A stretch of 64,000 nt of DNA from Dyella japonica A8 (GCF_000725385.1 NZ_CP008884.1:868001-932000); one strand, 5' to 3'. Counted from the stretch's first letter, positions 38,136 through 46,334 are shown. The notes: generated by a model from the sequence alone, not told the origin. Made by a program: numbers and translations.

Positions 38136-40313
38136 TCACATGCCGTGCGCGGCAATGCGGTAGCAGGCGCGCCCGGCTTCCTTGGCCTGATAAAGCGCTT
38201 CGTCGGCGTGCTGCGCGAGTGCGTCCGCGTTGCCGACATCGCGGCATAGCGCAACGCCCATGCTTAGGGTGACGGGAATCGTCGTCTTGCCGATCGCCAC
38301 CGGTGGCTGCATCGCGTCGGTGATCTTCTGCGCCAGTTGCCGCGCCGTATCGATGTCGTCGATGGCGCGGCACAGGATCACGAACTCGTCGCCGCCCAGG
38401 CGGGCGAGCAGGTCGGTCTTGCGGATGCTCGCCTTGAGCCGGCTCGCGACCTCACTCAGGGCGGCATCGCCGGCGGCATGGCCATAGGTGTCGTTGATCT
38501 GTTTGAAGTGGTCGACGTCGATCATCATCAGCAACAAGGGCTCGTGCGTGGCGTCGGCGTGCTCCACCGCCAGGTGGACGCTTTCGCGAAACGACAAGCG
38601 GTTGGCGATGCCGGTGAGCGCGTCGTGGTGGGCCAGGAAATCCAGCTGCTGTTCGGCGAGCTTGATGCGCGTGATCTCCGTCGTCAGTGTGTAGAAGCCG
38701 GTGGACGCGCCATCGGCGGTGGTCGCCGGCACGTAGTTGGCCTGGAAGTAGCGGGTCTGCCCGCCGGCCTGCACGTCGTACTCGAAGGTAGAGGCCGTGC
38801 CGTGCAGGGCCTGATCGATGTGCGGTTTGAGTAGGGCATAGACGACGGCGCCGCGCGTTTCCTCGACGGTATGCCCGATGTTCCTTGTCGCGTCCACGCC
38901 GATCACCTCGGACGCGTACGCATTGATGAAGGTATAGCGCTGAGCAGTATCCACATGCGCGATGACAGCTGGCACGTTGTCGGTAATGGTGCGCAGGCGC
39001 TTCTGGCTGTCGGCGAGCGCTTCTTCCGCCAGTACGCGCTCGGTGATGTCCCGGGCGCTGTAGACGGTTTCGATGTCGCCTTGGCGATCCGGGCTGGGCG
39101 CGAGCTTGCCCATCGCTTCCAGCCATCGGTACTCGCCGGCGCGGTTGCGCACCCGGTAGCGCACGAGTTCCGGCGTGCCGGTTACCCGCAGTCGCGCCAA
39201 GACACCCCGCACGAGCTCGCGATCGTCCGGGTGCAGCAGCTCGCCGCGCTGGGCGGCGAACTCCTCAGGCGTCCAGCCCAGCATGTCCTTGACCGAGGGC
39301 GACACGTAACGGCGGGTGCCGTCTTCGGCGATGCGCACGATGAGGTCGCTCGCGTAATCCGCGAGCAGTCGATAGAGGCTCTCGCTCTCGGCGACTTTTG
39401 CCGCCAGCCGTTGCCTGTCGGCGAGCGCCAGCGCCACAGGGACCGCCACCAGACACAGCACGCCAAGGTAGACCTGGGCGATCAGCGCGCGCTCGCTGGC
39501 ATCTGCCGCGGGGATGAGTGCGAACGGGCCCTGGCCCATGGCCGTGGCCACGTTGGTGATCAGGGTCACCGTGGTCACGCCCAGCACCAGGCCCGGAAAA
39601 CGGTAGCGGAATACAAGGTAGAGCAGTGGCGCAAAGACGGTGAACAGCAGCGGATAGCGCGTCTGCACGAAGACGCCCAGCGTGACGGCGGCGAGCAGCA
39701 GCACGTCGCGCAGCATGCGGATGCGCAGGCCGGGCGCACCGAGCAGGCGTCCGCGTTCGCGAAACGCCACCAGCGTGAGCATGCCCACGATCACCATGCC
39801 GAGCAGGTGGGCGCGACACCATTCCTGCGCCGTGCCGGGGAAGGCGCGGCCCGTCGCCAACTCTTGCGCGATGACGGCCAGCAGGGTGGATGCCAGGCAG
39901 CCGGCCAGGGCGGCGACCATCGCCACGCGACCCAGGCGCAGGTAGCCGCTCGCTTGCCCGGTGATGACCGGAAAGCGGCGGTGAATGAGGCCCGCTACGA
40001 TGAGGATCTCCACCAGGTCGGCCGGTACCAGCAGCAGGTGGCTGGTGAGCAGTGCACCGAAGGCAACCCACTGTCCGACTACCAGCGCGGCAGCGGTGGC
40101 GGAAACCAGGGCCCTCCAGCATGGCCGCGGCACGGACAGGAGGACACCGGCGGCGATGCCGTTGGCGGACCACAGCGAGGCCATGGCGCCTCCCCGTTGC
40201 GAGAGCAGCAATGAGATCGCGCTCGAGGCGAAGATCACCAGGAACAGGGCGGCCGATCCACCCAGCAGGACCTGTCGCTCGCGGCCTGATTGGGTTGGTT
40301 CACGCGTGGCCAT
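38136..40313 (-). CDS. membrane diguanylate cyclase (MASE1-PAS-PAS-GGDEF)
   Basis: The 725-residue protein has an N-terminal block of about eight membrane helices (to residue about 300) of MASE1 type. Two PAS domains follow (SESLYRLLADYASDLIVRI and QKRLRTITDNVPAVIAHVDT), then a GGDEF domain. The active site GGDEF is intact within LLARLGGDEFVIL, and RKTD five residues before it is a complete inhibitory I-site. It should make cyclic di-GMP in response to a membrane or cytosolic signal. No EAL domain is present. Confidence 0.92.
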   Translation of the reverse strand: MATREPTQSGRERQVLLGGSAALFLVIFASSAISLLLSQRGGAMASLWSANGIAAGVLLSVPRPCWRALVSATAAALVVGQWVAFGALLTSHLLLVPADLVEILIVAGLIHRRFPVITGQASGYLRLGRVAMVAALAGCLASTLLAVIAQELATGRAFPGTAQEWCRAHLLGMVIVGMLTLVAFRERGRLLGAPGLRIRMLRDVLLLAAVTLGVFVQTRYPLLFTVFAPLLYLVFRYRFPGLVLGVTTVTLITNVATAMGQGPFALIPAADASERALIAQVYLGVLCLVAVPVALALADRQRLAAKVAESESLYRLLADYASDLIVRIAEDGTRRYVSPSVKDMLGWTPEEFAAQRGELLHPDDRELVRGVLARLRVTGTPELVRYRVRNRAGEYRWLEAMGKLAPSPDRQGDIETVYSARDITERVLAEEALADSQKRLRTITDNVPAVIAHVDTAQRYTFINAYASEVIGVDATRNIGHTVEETRGAVVYALLKPHIDQALHGTASTFEYDVQAGGQTRYFQANYVPATTADGASTGFYTLTTEITRIKLAEQQLDFLAHHDALTGIANRLSFRESVHLAVEHADATHEPLLLMMIDVDHFKQINDTYGHAAGDAALSEVASRLKASIRKTDLLARLGGDEFVILCRAIDDIDTARQLAQKITDAMQPPVAIGKTTIPVTLSMGVALCRDVGNADALAQHADEALYQAKEAGRACYRIAAHGM

Positions 40314-40392
40314 GTCCCCGGGGCGTTGCGGACGCCTGCATGGTGGGAAGCGCCCTGTTTAGGACGGCGCGCGTCAAAGCGCCGTCGTGGCG

Positions 40393-40698
40393 TCAGCGCT
40401 GTTCCGGCGGCCGCCCGTCCAGCAGCGCCACGAAGCGCGCGTGCGCGACCAAGTCCACCGGGTTGTATGTGACCTTTCCGGTGGCTGGGTGGCCTTCCAG
40501 CGAAACGCCCGGCCGCCACGCATGGGCCGGCCGAACCGGGCGCGGCGTGAAGCCACCGCCGCAGTTGGGGCACACGTTCTGCAGCCGTTCGACGCAGTCA
40601 CGGCAGTAGGTACATTCGAACGAGCAGATCATGGCCTCGGTCGAGGCCGGCGGCAGTGCCTTGTTGCACTGCTCGCAGGTGGGGCGTAGTTCCAGCAT
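40393..40698 (-). CDS. DUF1272 zinc-ribbon-like protein
   Basis: The 101-residue protein opens with MLELRPTCEQCNKALPP and has further Cys pairs (CSFECTYCRDCVE, CPNCGG) that would bind one or two zinc ions. This is the DUF1272 pattern. The C-terminal 50 residues are less conserved. Function is unknown; it may be a small metal-binding or nucleic-acid-binding protein. It lies 79 bases upstream of the cyclase gene on the same strand. Confidence 0.8.
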   Translation of the reverse strand: MLELRPTCEQCNKALPPASTEAMICSFECTYCRDCVERLQNVCPNCGGGFTPRPVRPAHAWRPGVSLEGHPATGKVTYNPVDLVAHARFVALLDGRPPEQR

Positions 40699-40762
40699 GC
40701 AACGTCCTCCGTGTCATCGGGCCGGCATGATCGCATTGCCACGCACCTGCGGCGCCGTGGCT

Positions 40763-41266
40763 TCACGCCTCATCGAGCGCCAGGCCGTAGCGCAGCTTGG
40801 CGGTTTCACCGGCGCCCAGGCGGCGGTAGAAGCGCGCGGCATCCACGTTCCACCAGGGCGTCTGCCATTGCATGGTGGCGCATTGGCGTGCGCGCGCGAA
40901 GTCGCGCACGGCAGCCCACAAGCGCAGGCCCATGCCATGGCCGCGCCAGGCTTCGCGGACATACAGGCAATCCATGTGCAGGTAGTCCGCGCCATCCAGC
41001 GTGGAGAAATCCAGCGTGGCGCTGGCGTAGCCGACGACCTCGCTGCCAAGACGGGCGATCCATGCGTGCAACCGCGGCGGTTCGCCATCGAGCGCCAGCG
41101 CCAGCGCGCCGGCACGTTGGCTGGCGCGATGCGGCAGCCGTTCGAACGCGGCATGCTCCGCCCCGAGCGAAAGCAGCGCGGGAACATCGTTCCCGCCCGC
41201 GCGGCGTATGGCCAGGCCTTCGCCCGTCTCAGCGTCCACGTCAGCGTTCCAGGCCAAAGCCTTCAT
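40763..41266 (-). CDS. GNAT-family acetyltransferase
   Basis: From ATG 41266 the protein has 167 residues. The acetyl-CoA-binding region is seen in YLHMDCLYVREAWRGHGMGL, followed by FYRRLGAG near the C-terminus. The substrate is unknown. This start overlaps the end of the rhodanese gene by 26 bases; GTG 41239, just beyond the rhodanese stop, is an alternative. The two genes are probably co-transcribed. Confidence 0.8.
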   Translation of the reverse strand: MKALAWNADVDAETGEGLAIRRAGGNDVPALLSLGAEHAAFERLPHRASQRAGALALALDGEPPRLHAWIARLGSEVVGYASATLDFSTLDGADYLHMDCLYVREAWRGHGMGLRLWAAVRDFARARQCATMQWQTPWWNVDAARFYRRLGAGETAKLRYGLALDEA

Positions 41267-41633
41267 CGATCCAACCGGTGAGGCCGCCAATCATCTCCTT
41301 CACGGGCCGTCCCAGCTGCGCCAGCTTCACCGCCGCCTTGTTGGCGCCGTTGCAGTGCGGGCCGGCGCAATAGACCACGAACAACGTCTCGGCGGGATAG
41401 TCCGCCAGGCGCGGCTCGCTGATCATGCGCGTGGGCAGGTTGATGGCACCCGGCACGTGGCCGGCCGCATAGAGCGTGGGCGTGCGCACATCGAGCAGCA
41501 CGAAATCCTTGGCTTCGTGGTTCGTCGCGTAATAGACGTCCGCGCAGTCGGTCTCAAAGCCCAGCCGTGCCTGGAAATGCGCCAGTGCATCAAGGCTGCC
41601 GGCGGCGGGAACACGTTGCACCACACTGCTCAT
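41241..41633 (-). CDS. rhodanese-domain protein
   Basis: The 130-residue single-domain protein has the rhodanese features DFVLLDVRTPTLYAAGHVPG and VVYCAGPHCNGANKAA, in which Cys is the sulphur-carrying residue. It may transfer sulphur or detoxify thiols. It is divergent from a GlxA/FtrA-type regulator at 41712 across only 66-78 bases, suggesting that this regulator controls it. Confidence 0.88.
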   Translation of the reverse strand: MSSVVQRVPAAGSLDALAHFQARLGFETDCADVYYATNHEAKDFVLLDVRTPTLYAAGHVPGAINLPTRMISEPRLADYPAETLFVVYCAGPHCNGANKAAVKLAQLGRPVKEMIGGLTGWIDEGFGLER

Positions 41634-41711
41634 GGTTTCACTCCTGCATTGGGATGGCGGCAGTATCGGCACTGGCGCGGGTGGCGCACATTGGCAAGAA
41701 TGACAATCACC

Positions 41712-42701
41712 ATGAAGAATCCGCCAAAGCGATCCAGACGTCTTTCCGGTCCACCCAACCGGCGTGTGGCCGCGCTGGTGTACGACGGGCTGTGTACCTT
41801 CGAATTCGGTATTGCCGTCGAGATGTTCGGCCTGCCACGACCGGAGCTGGCCGAGTGGTACGACTTCGGGCTCTGTGCGGTGGATCGCGGGCCGATGCGC
41901 GCCGCGGGCGGCATGCGGGTGCTGGCGGATCACGGCCTGGAAGCGCTGGCCACGGCCGGCTCCATCGTCGTGCCAGGCTGGCGTGGCGTGGATGCCCCGC
42001 CACCGGAGCCGTTGCTGGATGCCCTGCGCTCGGCCCATGCGCGCGGTGCGCGCCTGCTGTCGTACTGTTCCGGCGTGTTCGTGCTGGCCGCGACCGGGTT
42101 GCTGGACGGGCGCCGCGCCACCACGCACTGGCGTTATGTGGACGCCCTGGCCGAGCGTCATCCGCGCATCCGGGTCGAGCCGGACGTGCTCTACGTGGAT
42201 GAAGGGTCGTTGCTCACGTCGGCCGGCAGCGCCGCGGCGCTGGATCTCTCGCTGCACCTGATCCGCCGCGACTATGGTCCGGACGTTGCCAACAGCGTGG
42301 CCCGGCGCGCGGTGGTGCCGGCGCATCGCGATGGCGGGCAGGCGCAGTTCATCCAGTCCCCCCTGCCCGCGCAGGGCGATGGCCTGGGCAAGCTGCTGGA
42401 CTGGATGCGGCGTCACCTGGATCAGCCATTGCCGGTGTCCACGCTGGCCGAACGCGCCCGCATGAGCGAGCGCACCCTGCTGCGACGCTTCGAGGAGGCC
42501 ACCGGTTGTTCACCGAAGCAGTGGCTGACGCACGAGCGCCTGGGCCGGGCGCGCGAGCTGCTGGAAGGCAGCGACATGGGCGTCGACCGCGTGGCCGAGG
42601 TGTGCGGATTCGGCAGTACGGATACCCTGCGTCACCATTTTCGCCAGCATCTGCAGCTGAGTCCGGCGCGCTATCGCGAGCGGTTCACCCACCAGCGGTG
42701 A
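41712..42701 (+). CDS. GlxA/FtrA-type AraC-family regulator (DJ-1/PfpI + HTH)
   Basis: From ATG 41712 the protein has 329 residues. The N-terminal DJ-1/PfpI-like domain shows VAALVYDGLCTFEFGIAVEM and LLSYCSGVFVLAATGLLDGR, with the nucleophile-elbow Cys. The C-terminal AraC double helix-turn-helix shows PVSTLAERARMSERTLLRRF and VAEVCGFGSTDTLRHHFRQH. This architecture is that of GlxA/FtrA-like activators. ATG 41700 is a possible earlier start. It is divergent from the rhodanese gene. Confidence 0.88.
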   Translation: MKNPPKRSRRLSGPPNRRVAALVYDGLCTFEFGIAVEMFGLPRPELAEWYDFGLCAVDRGPMRAAGGMRVLADHGLEALATAGSIVVPGWRGVDAPPPEPLLDALRSAHARGARLLSYCSGVFVLAATGLLDGRRATTHWRYVDALAERHPRIRVEPDVLYVDEGSLLTSAGSAAALDLSLHLIRRDYGPDVANSVARRAVVPAHRDGGQAQFIQSPLPAQGDGLGKLLDWMRRHLDQPLPVSTLAERARMSERTLLRRFEEATGCSPKQWLTHERLGRARELLEGSDMGVDRVAEVCGFGSTDTLRHHFRQHLQLSPARYRERFTHQR

Positions 42702-42787
42702 GCGTTCCCGGCTGGCCGCAGGACGGCTGACATCATGTCCCGGTATATCGGCGGAGCACACCGTGCCGTCACCCTCAAGGATTCCTC

Positions 42788-43645
42788 ATGGTCTATGTGT
42801 TGCTGAGCGTCGTCTGCAGCGTGCTGGTGTCAGTGCTTTTGAAGCTTGCCCGCCGGTTGTCGGTCGACGTGGGGCAGGCCATTGCCTGGAACTATGTCGC
42901 GACCAGCGTGCTGACGGCCACGGTGTTCCATCCCCAGCTGTCGGTGCTGACGGGGCCGCAGGCGCCTTGGCTGGGCTTCATCGGGCTCGGTTTGCTGCTG
43001 CCGTTGATCTTTCTCGCACTGGCGGCTTCGGTGAGCAGTGCAGGCATCGTGCGCACGGATGCGGCGCAGCGGCTGTCGTTGCTGATCTCGCTGCTGGCGG
43101 CGTTCCTGCTCTTCGGCGAGAGCCTGAGCATGGGCAAGGGCATCGGTATCGTGCTGGGTCTGGCATCGCTGGCGTGCATGGTGTGGCGTGACGTGCCCGG
43201 CGCGCATGGCCATGACGAACGCGGATGGCTGTGGCCGCTGCTGGTGTTCGCGGGCTTTGGCGCCATCGATATCCTGTTCAAGCGGGTGGCGGCGGCTGGA
43301 ACACCATTCGCGGCCTCGTTGCAGGCCGCGTTTGCGCTGGCCTTCGTCGTCTCCCTGCTCATCCTGCTGTGGCGCCGCTGGCATGACCGCACCTTTTTCA
43401 CCCTGCGTGATGCGGTGGCGGGTCTTCTGCTCGGTCTCGCCAATTTCGGCAACATCGTGTTCTACGTGCGCGGGCATCAGGCCCTGCCGGATCATCCATC
43501 GCTGGTATTTGCCAGCATGAATCTCGGCGTGGTCGCGCTGGGCGCGATCATCGGCACGGTGGCGTTTCGCGAACGATTGAGCCGGCTCAATGTGCTTGGC
43601 GTGATGCTGGCGCTGCTGGCGATCGTGGTCATCGCCACGCAGTAA
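42788..43645 (+). CDS. EamA/DMT-family transporter
   Basis: The 285-residue protein has about ten hydrophobic spans in two EamA halves. AQRLSLLISLLAAFLLFGES and the C-terminal VALGAIIGTVAFRERLSRLN carry the family's Glu-ending repeat motif. It probably exports or imports a small metabolite. It lies upstream of the RiPP-like locus but is separated from it by 517 bases, so a role as peptide exporter is not supported. Confidence 0.8.
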   Translation: MVYVLLSVVCSVLVSVLLKLARRLSVDVGQAIAWNYVATSVLTATVFHPQLSVLTGPQAPWLGFIGLGLLLPLIFLALAASVSSAGIVRTDAAQRLSLLISLLAAFLLFGESLSMGKGIGIVLGLASLACMVWRDVPGAHGHDERGWLWPLLVFAGFGAIDILFKRVAAAGTPFAASLQAAFALAFVVSLLILLWRRWHDRTFFTLRDAVAGLLLGLANFGNIVFYVRGHQALPDHPSLVFASMNLGVVALGAIIGTVAFRERLSRLNVLGVMLALLAIVVIATQ

Positions 43646-43702
43646 CGCCTGCGTTGGACGAGCTGCCAGGGCGATTTCCGCGATGGCATGCCTTGGGAAT
43701 CA

Positions 43703-43718
43703 TGTGATCGCCATCACA
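43703..43718. promoter_or_regulatory. perfect CRP/Clp consensus palindrome
   Basis: TGTGATCGCCATCACA matches TGTGA-N6-TCACA exactly. In Xanthomonads the CRP homologue Clp, which responds to cyclic di-GMP, recognises this type of site. It lies 58 bases after the EamA stop and about 445 bases before the peptide ORF. Confidence 0.65.
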
Positions 43719-43941
43719 AATCTGATCGCGCCGCGTGATGCGTCGTGCGGCGCGCAGACGTCCCATCGCGCCGCAGAAACCTTCGGCTGTTCAGCAAGCC
43801 CTCCCGGCGCGGCATGGGTTCGGCGGAAACTAATTCGTTCCGAAACATCTGTTGAGCGCATGAGTCGCCAGGAATCCATGCCGCAAGTTAGTGCGTTAGC
43901 ACTCGCTTCGGGCGACGTGGCACGGCGCGCGTGCGAGGAGC

Positions 43942-43957
43942 GTAGTCCTTGGACTAC
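43942..43957. promoter_or_regulatory. dyad GTAGTCC-TT-GGACTAC
   Basis: Seven-base perfect arms are separated by two bases, the geometry of a dimeric helix-turn-helix operator. The cognate protein is not known. It lies about 205 bases upstream of the peptide start. Confidence 0.45.
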
Positions 43958-44162
43958 AACCTATCGTTCATTGCTGCAGAAAAACCACTTTGATAGAACC
44001 GCCGGGTCGTGCAACAGCCGCGACGGACATACCTTCAGCAAGTGATTTGTGTGCGGCATGCGGTGGCACGACATATCGCCCACGCATTCGACGCCGGGGT
44101 TCGTCCCGAAGTTGAGTGTGCGGGATCATCGATGTTGAGCATCCCAACCAAGGATCAATGCT

Positions 44163-44306
44163 ATGGACCATAACGAGTGCTCCGTGGAAACCCTTGAAGT
44201 CAGCGCGCCCGTCACGCTGAAGCCGATGAGCCAGCTGGTGATCGCCCATTCGAACGAAACGGCGGGTGATCTGGCCCAGTGCAGCACCTGGTACAGCATC
44301 CAGTAG
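44163..44306 (+). CDS. candidate RiPP precursor peptide, 47 aa
   Basis: ATG 44163 is preceded by AAGGA at a workable distance. The peptide begins MDHNECSVETLEVSAPVTLK, continues PMSQLVIAHSNETAGDLAQ and ends CSTWYSIQ. The acidic N-terminal two thirds resemble a leader. The last eight residues hold the only Trp and Tyr and one of two Cys, as expected of a core modified by a radical SAM enzyme. The gene for such an enzyme follows 126 bases downstream on the same strand. Codon use (GCG, GTG, CTG, GGC) fits the genome. There is no double-Gly or other obvious protease site. I infer the function from size, composition and neighbour only. Confidence 0.65.
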   Translation: MDHNECSVETLEVSAPVTLKPMSQLVIAHSNETAGDLAQCSTWYSIQ

Positions 44307-44324
44307 TTCTCAAGGGCGCCCACT

Positions 44325-44344
44325 GGAATGGCTGACGCCATTCC
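44325..44344 (+). terminator. hairpin 1 between peptide and maturase genes
   Basis: GGAATGG-CTGACG-CCATTCC, a perfect 7-bp stem 19 bases after the peptide stop. It has no T run and may work as an attenuator or mRNA-end stabiliser so that peptide mRNA exceeds maturase mRNA. Confidence 0.55.
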
Positions 44345-44371
44345 CGGGGGCCGATGCGTCCAAATCAGGGA

Positions 44372-44388
44372 GCCGACCGCAGGTCGGC
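44372..44388 (+). terminator. hairpin 2 between peptide and maturase genes
   Basis: GCCGACC-GCA-GGTCGGC, a perfect 7-bp GC-rich stem with a 3-base loop, 45 bases before the maturase start. It has no T run. Confidence 0.55.
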
Positions 44389-44432
44389 CCCTGCCTTGGA
44401 CCTGGCATTCATGACCGGGCCCGGAGAAAGTC

Positions 44433-45650
44433 ATGCGCTTGATGACCACTCGGATGGAGAGCAGGAAGCTCTTCGTGAGCTTCAAGATGTCGGAAGTGTG
44501 CAATCTTGACTGTCCGTACTGCTACTTCTTTTTCAACGGCGACGATAGCTACAAGACCAACCCGGCCCGCATGTCTGTGGAAACGGCCGAACGCGCGGGC
44601 AAGTTCCTTGCTCAGGGCGCACAGGAACTAGGCATACCCACCGTGTCGGTGGCGCTCCACGGCGGCGAACCGCTCATGGTGGGAAAGAAGCGGTTCCGCG
44701 AGATCGCCGAGACGCTGATGCGCACCGTGTCGCCCCACGCCGAGCTGCAGATGGGCGTCCAGACGAATGGCATTCTGCTCGACGAAGAGTGGATCAGGAT
44801 GTTCTCCGAGTTGAATATCAGCGTCGGCATCAGCATCGACGGGCCCAAGCACGTCAATGACACGGTCAGGTACGACAAGAAGCGGCGCGGCAGTTATGAC
44901 CGCATCGTCAAGGCCATCGAGCTGCTCAAGAAGAGTCATCAGGAAGGGCTGATCGGTGAGCCCGGCGCGCTGGCGGTGATTCTTCCGGGCACGTCCGCGC
45001 GCGAGATCTACACGCACATCGTGCACGAACTCGGCCTGTTGAAGTTCGACTTCATGCTTCCCAAGGACAGCTGGGAAAACTACTCGCCCGAGATGACGGA
45101 CTTCATCGAGAAGTTCTCCCTGGAGCTGCTGGAGTGCTGGCTCGAGGACGACGACCCGAAGATCAACGTGCGCTCTATGAAAAATGTCTTCGCACCGTTC
45201 CTGACGGATTTCGGCGTGGATATGCGCATCAACTACATCGTGGACCTGACCGAGACGATCACCATCCGCAGCAACGGCGATGTGTCGCCGGACGACTCGC
45301 TGCCATCCATCAGCGAGGAATATCGGCACACGGGCTGCAACGTCGCCACGTCCACGTTGAAAGAGTTCTATGACCGGCCGCTGTGGTCGGACCTGCGCAG
45401 CAGCGTATCGACGCCCCCGGAAACATGTGCGAAATGCGAGTGGCTGGGCTACTGCGGTGGCGGTGAGCTCATCACGCGCTATTCCAAGAGCCGCAAGTTC
45501 AACAACCCGACCATCTACTGCAGCAGGAACAAGGCGCTGTACCGGCGCGTCAGGCAGTACCTGTCCGACTACATGGATCTGAAGGACATCGACGAACGCA
45601 CGCGGCGAAGCAACGAGCTGGCGGCGGCCGAACTCGTCTTCGAGGCCTGA
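44433..45650 (+). CDS. radical SAM/SPASM peptide maturase
   Basis: The 405-residue protein starts at ATG 44433 after GGAGAAAG. The radical SAM cluster motif is CNLDCPYC (Cys 23, 27 and 30), followed by HGGEPLM, the Gly-rich SAM-binding GGEP motif. The C-terminal SPASM region shows CAKCEWLGYCGGG (Cys 332, 335, 341), Cys 363 and an upstream Cys 302, enough for auxiliary iron-sulphur clusters. This is the layout of anaerobic sulphatase-maturase-like and RiPP-modifying enzymes (cyclophane, thioether or C-C crosslinks). No sulphatase gene is in the window, whereas a 47-codon ORF lies directly upstream. No exporter, protease or RRE protein is adjacent. Confidence 0.9.
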   Translation: MRLMTTRMESRKLFVSFKMSEVCNLDCPYCYFFFNGDDSYKTNPARMSVETAERAGKFLAQGAQELGIPTVSVALHGGEPLMVGKKRFREIAETLMRTVSPHAELQMGVQTNGILLDEEWIRMFSELNISVGISIDGPKHVNDTVRYDKKRRGSYDRIVKAIELLKKSHQEGLIGEPGALAVILPGTSAREIYTHIVHELGLLKFDFMLPKDSWENYSPEMTDFIEKFSLELLECWLEDDDPKINVRSMKNVFAPFLTDFGVDMRINYIVDLTETITIRSNGDVSPDDSLPSISEEYRHTGCNVATSTLKEFYDRPLWSDLRSSVSTPPETCAKCEWLGYCGGGELITRYSKSRKFNNPTIYCSRNKALYRRVRQYLSDYMDLKDIDERTRRSNELAAAELVFEA

Positions 45651-45764
45651 CAAGGCGGCAGGCGCCGACGTGGAACGGAAGGCGTGCCGATGGCGGCGCG
45701 CCTTCACGTCTGCCTACCGCCGGCGGCGCTACGCTCGCACCTCTCGCCTGCCGGAGATTGCTGC

Positions 45765-46139
45765 ATGAGCACCGAAGCCGTCGCCAAGCGCCTGGTGGCC
45801 ATGTGCCGCCACGGTCAATTCGAGGAAGCGCAGCACGAGTTGTATGCCAAGGACGCGGTGAGCATCGAGCCGGAGGCCATGGCCAACGGGCCCATGGGCA
45901 ACGTGCAGGGGCTGGACGCCATTCTGGAGAAGGGCAAGCGGTTCCAGGCCGGCGTCACCCAGCTGCACGGCATCGAAGTCAGCGATCCGCTGATCGCCGG
46001 CAACTGGTTCAGCGTCGTGATGACCATGGACGTGACCATGAAGGAGTACGGCCGCCTCACCATGACGGAGATCTGCGTCTATCACGTGAAGGACGACAAG
46101 ATCACGCGGGAGCAGTTTTTCTACGACACGGGGGGTTGA
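45765..46139 (+). CDS. SnoaL/NTF2-like protein
   Basis: ATG 45765 follows GGAG and gives 124 residues. The pattern of an N-terminal helix (AVAKRLVAMCRHGQFEEAQH), AKDAVSIEPEA and a curved beta sheet ending EQFFYDTGG is that of the SnoaL-like/NTF2 fold. Such proteins are small enzymes or binding domains; the ligand here is unknown. It lies 114 bases after the maturase on the same strand, so a link with peptide processing is possible but unsupported. Confidence 0.75.
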   Translation: MSTEAVAKRLVAMCRHGQFEEAQHELYAKDAVSIEPEAMANGPMGNVQGLDAILEKGKRFQAGVTQLHGIEVSDPLIAGNWFSVVMTMDVTMKEYGRLTMTEICVYHVKDDKITREQFFYDTGG

Positions 46140-46163
46140 GGTTTCGCCACGCCATGGCCCCCC

Positions 46164-46281
46164 TGTGGGAGCGCACCCTGTGCGCGACCGCAGACTCCCA
46201 AGATGCCGCTGGTGGACGGTTTTCGCCGTCCGCAGCGGGGTCACCCTGTCGGCCTGTCGCGCACAGGGTGCGCTCCCACAA
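46164..46281. repeat. REP hairpin pair, copy A6
   Basis: TGTGGGAGCGCACCCTGTGC and its inverse at 46256-46280 bracket 67 bases that include a GACGG-N6-CCGTC hairpin. It separates the convergent SnoaL-like and rpoD genes. Confidence 0.85.
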
Positions 46282-46308
46282 GGTGCGTTTGCCCGGGGGT
46301 CACCCCAA

Positions 46309-46334
46309 CAAAAAGCCCCGCTTTCGCGGGGCTT
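46309..46334 (-). terminator. rho-independent terminator after rpoD
   Basis: AAGCCCCGC and GCGGGGCTT form a 9-bp stem; on the minus strand a run of T follows. Confidence 0.85.

Larger units (their letters stand above)
43646..44162 (+). other. long intergenic region upstream of the peptide gene
   Basis: These 517 bases have a lower GC content than the flanking genes and no ORF with the third-position bias of this genome. They contain a perfect CRP-type palindrome (43703-43718) and a second dyad (43942-43957). The region is probably a control region with a long leader for the peptide gene. Confidence 0.5.

Noticed and set aside
43683..44045. 120-codon ORF before the peptide gene
   Set aside because: It runs through the CRP-type palindrome, has low third-position GC and no ribosome binding site.
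44126..44503. 125-codon minus-strand ORF opposite the peptide gene and maturase start
   Set aside because: It covers both hairpins and the two plus-strand starts, and has no ribosome binding site or family.
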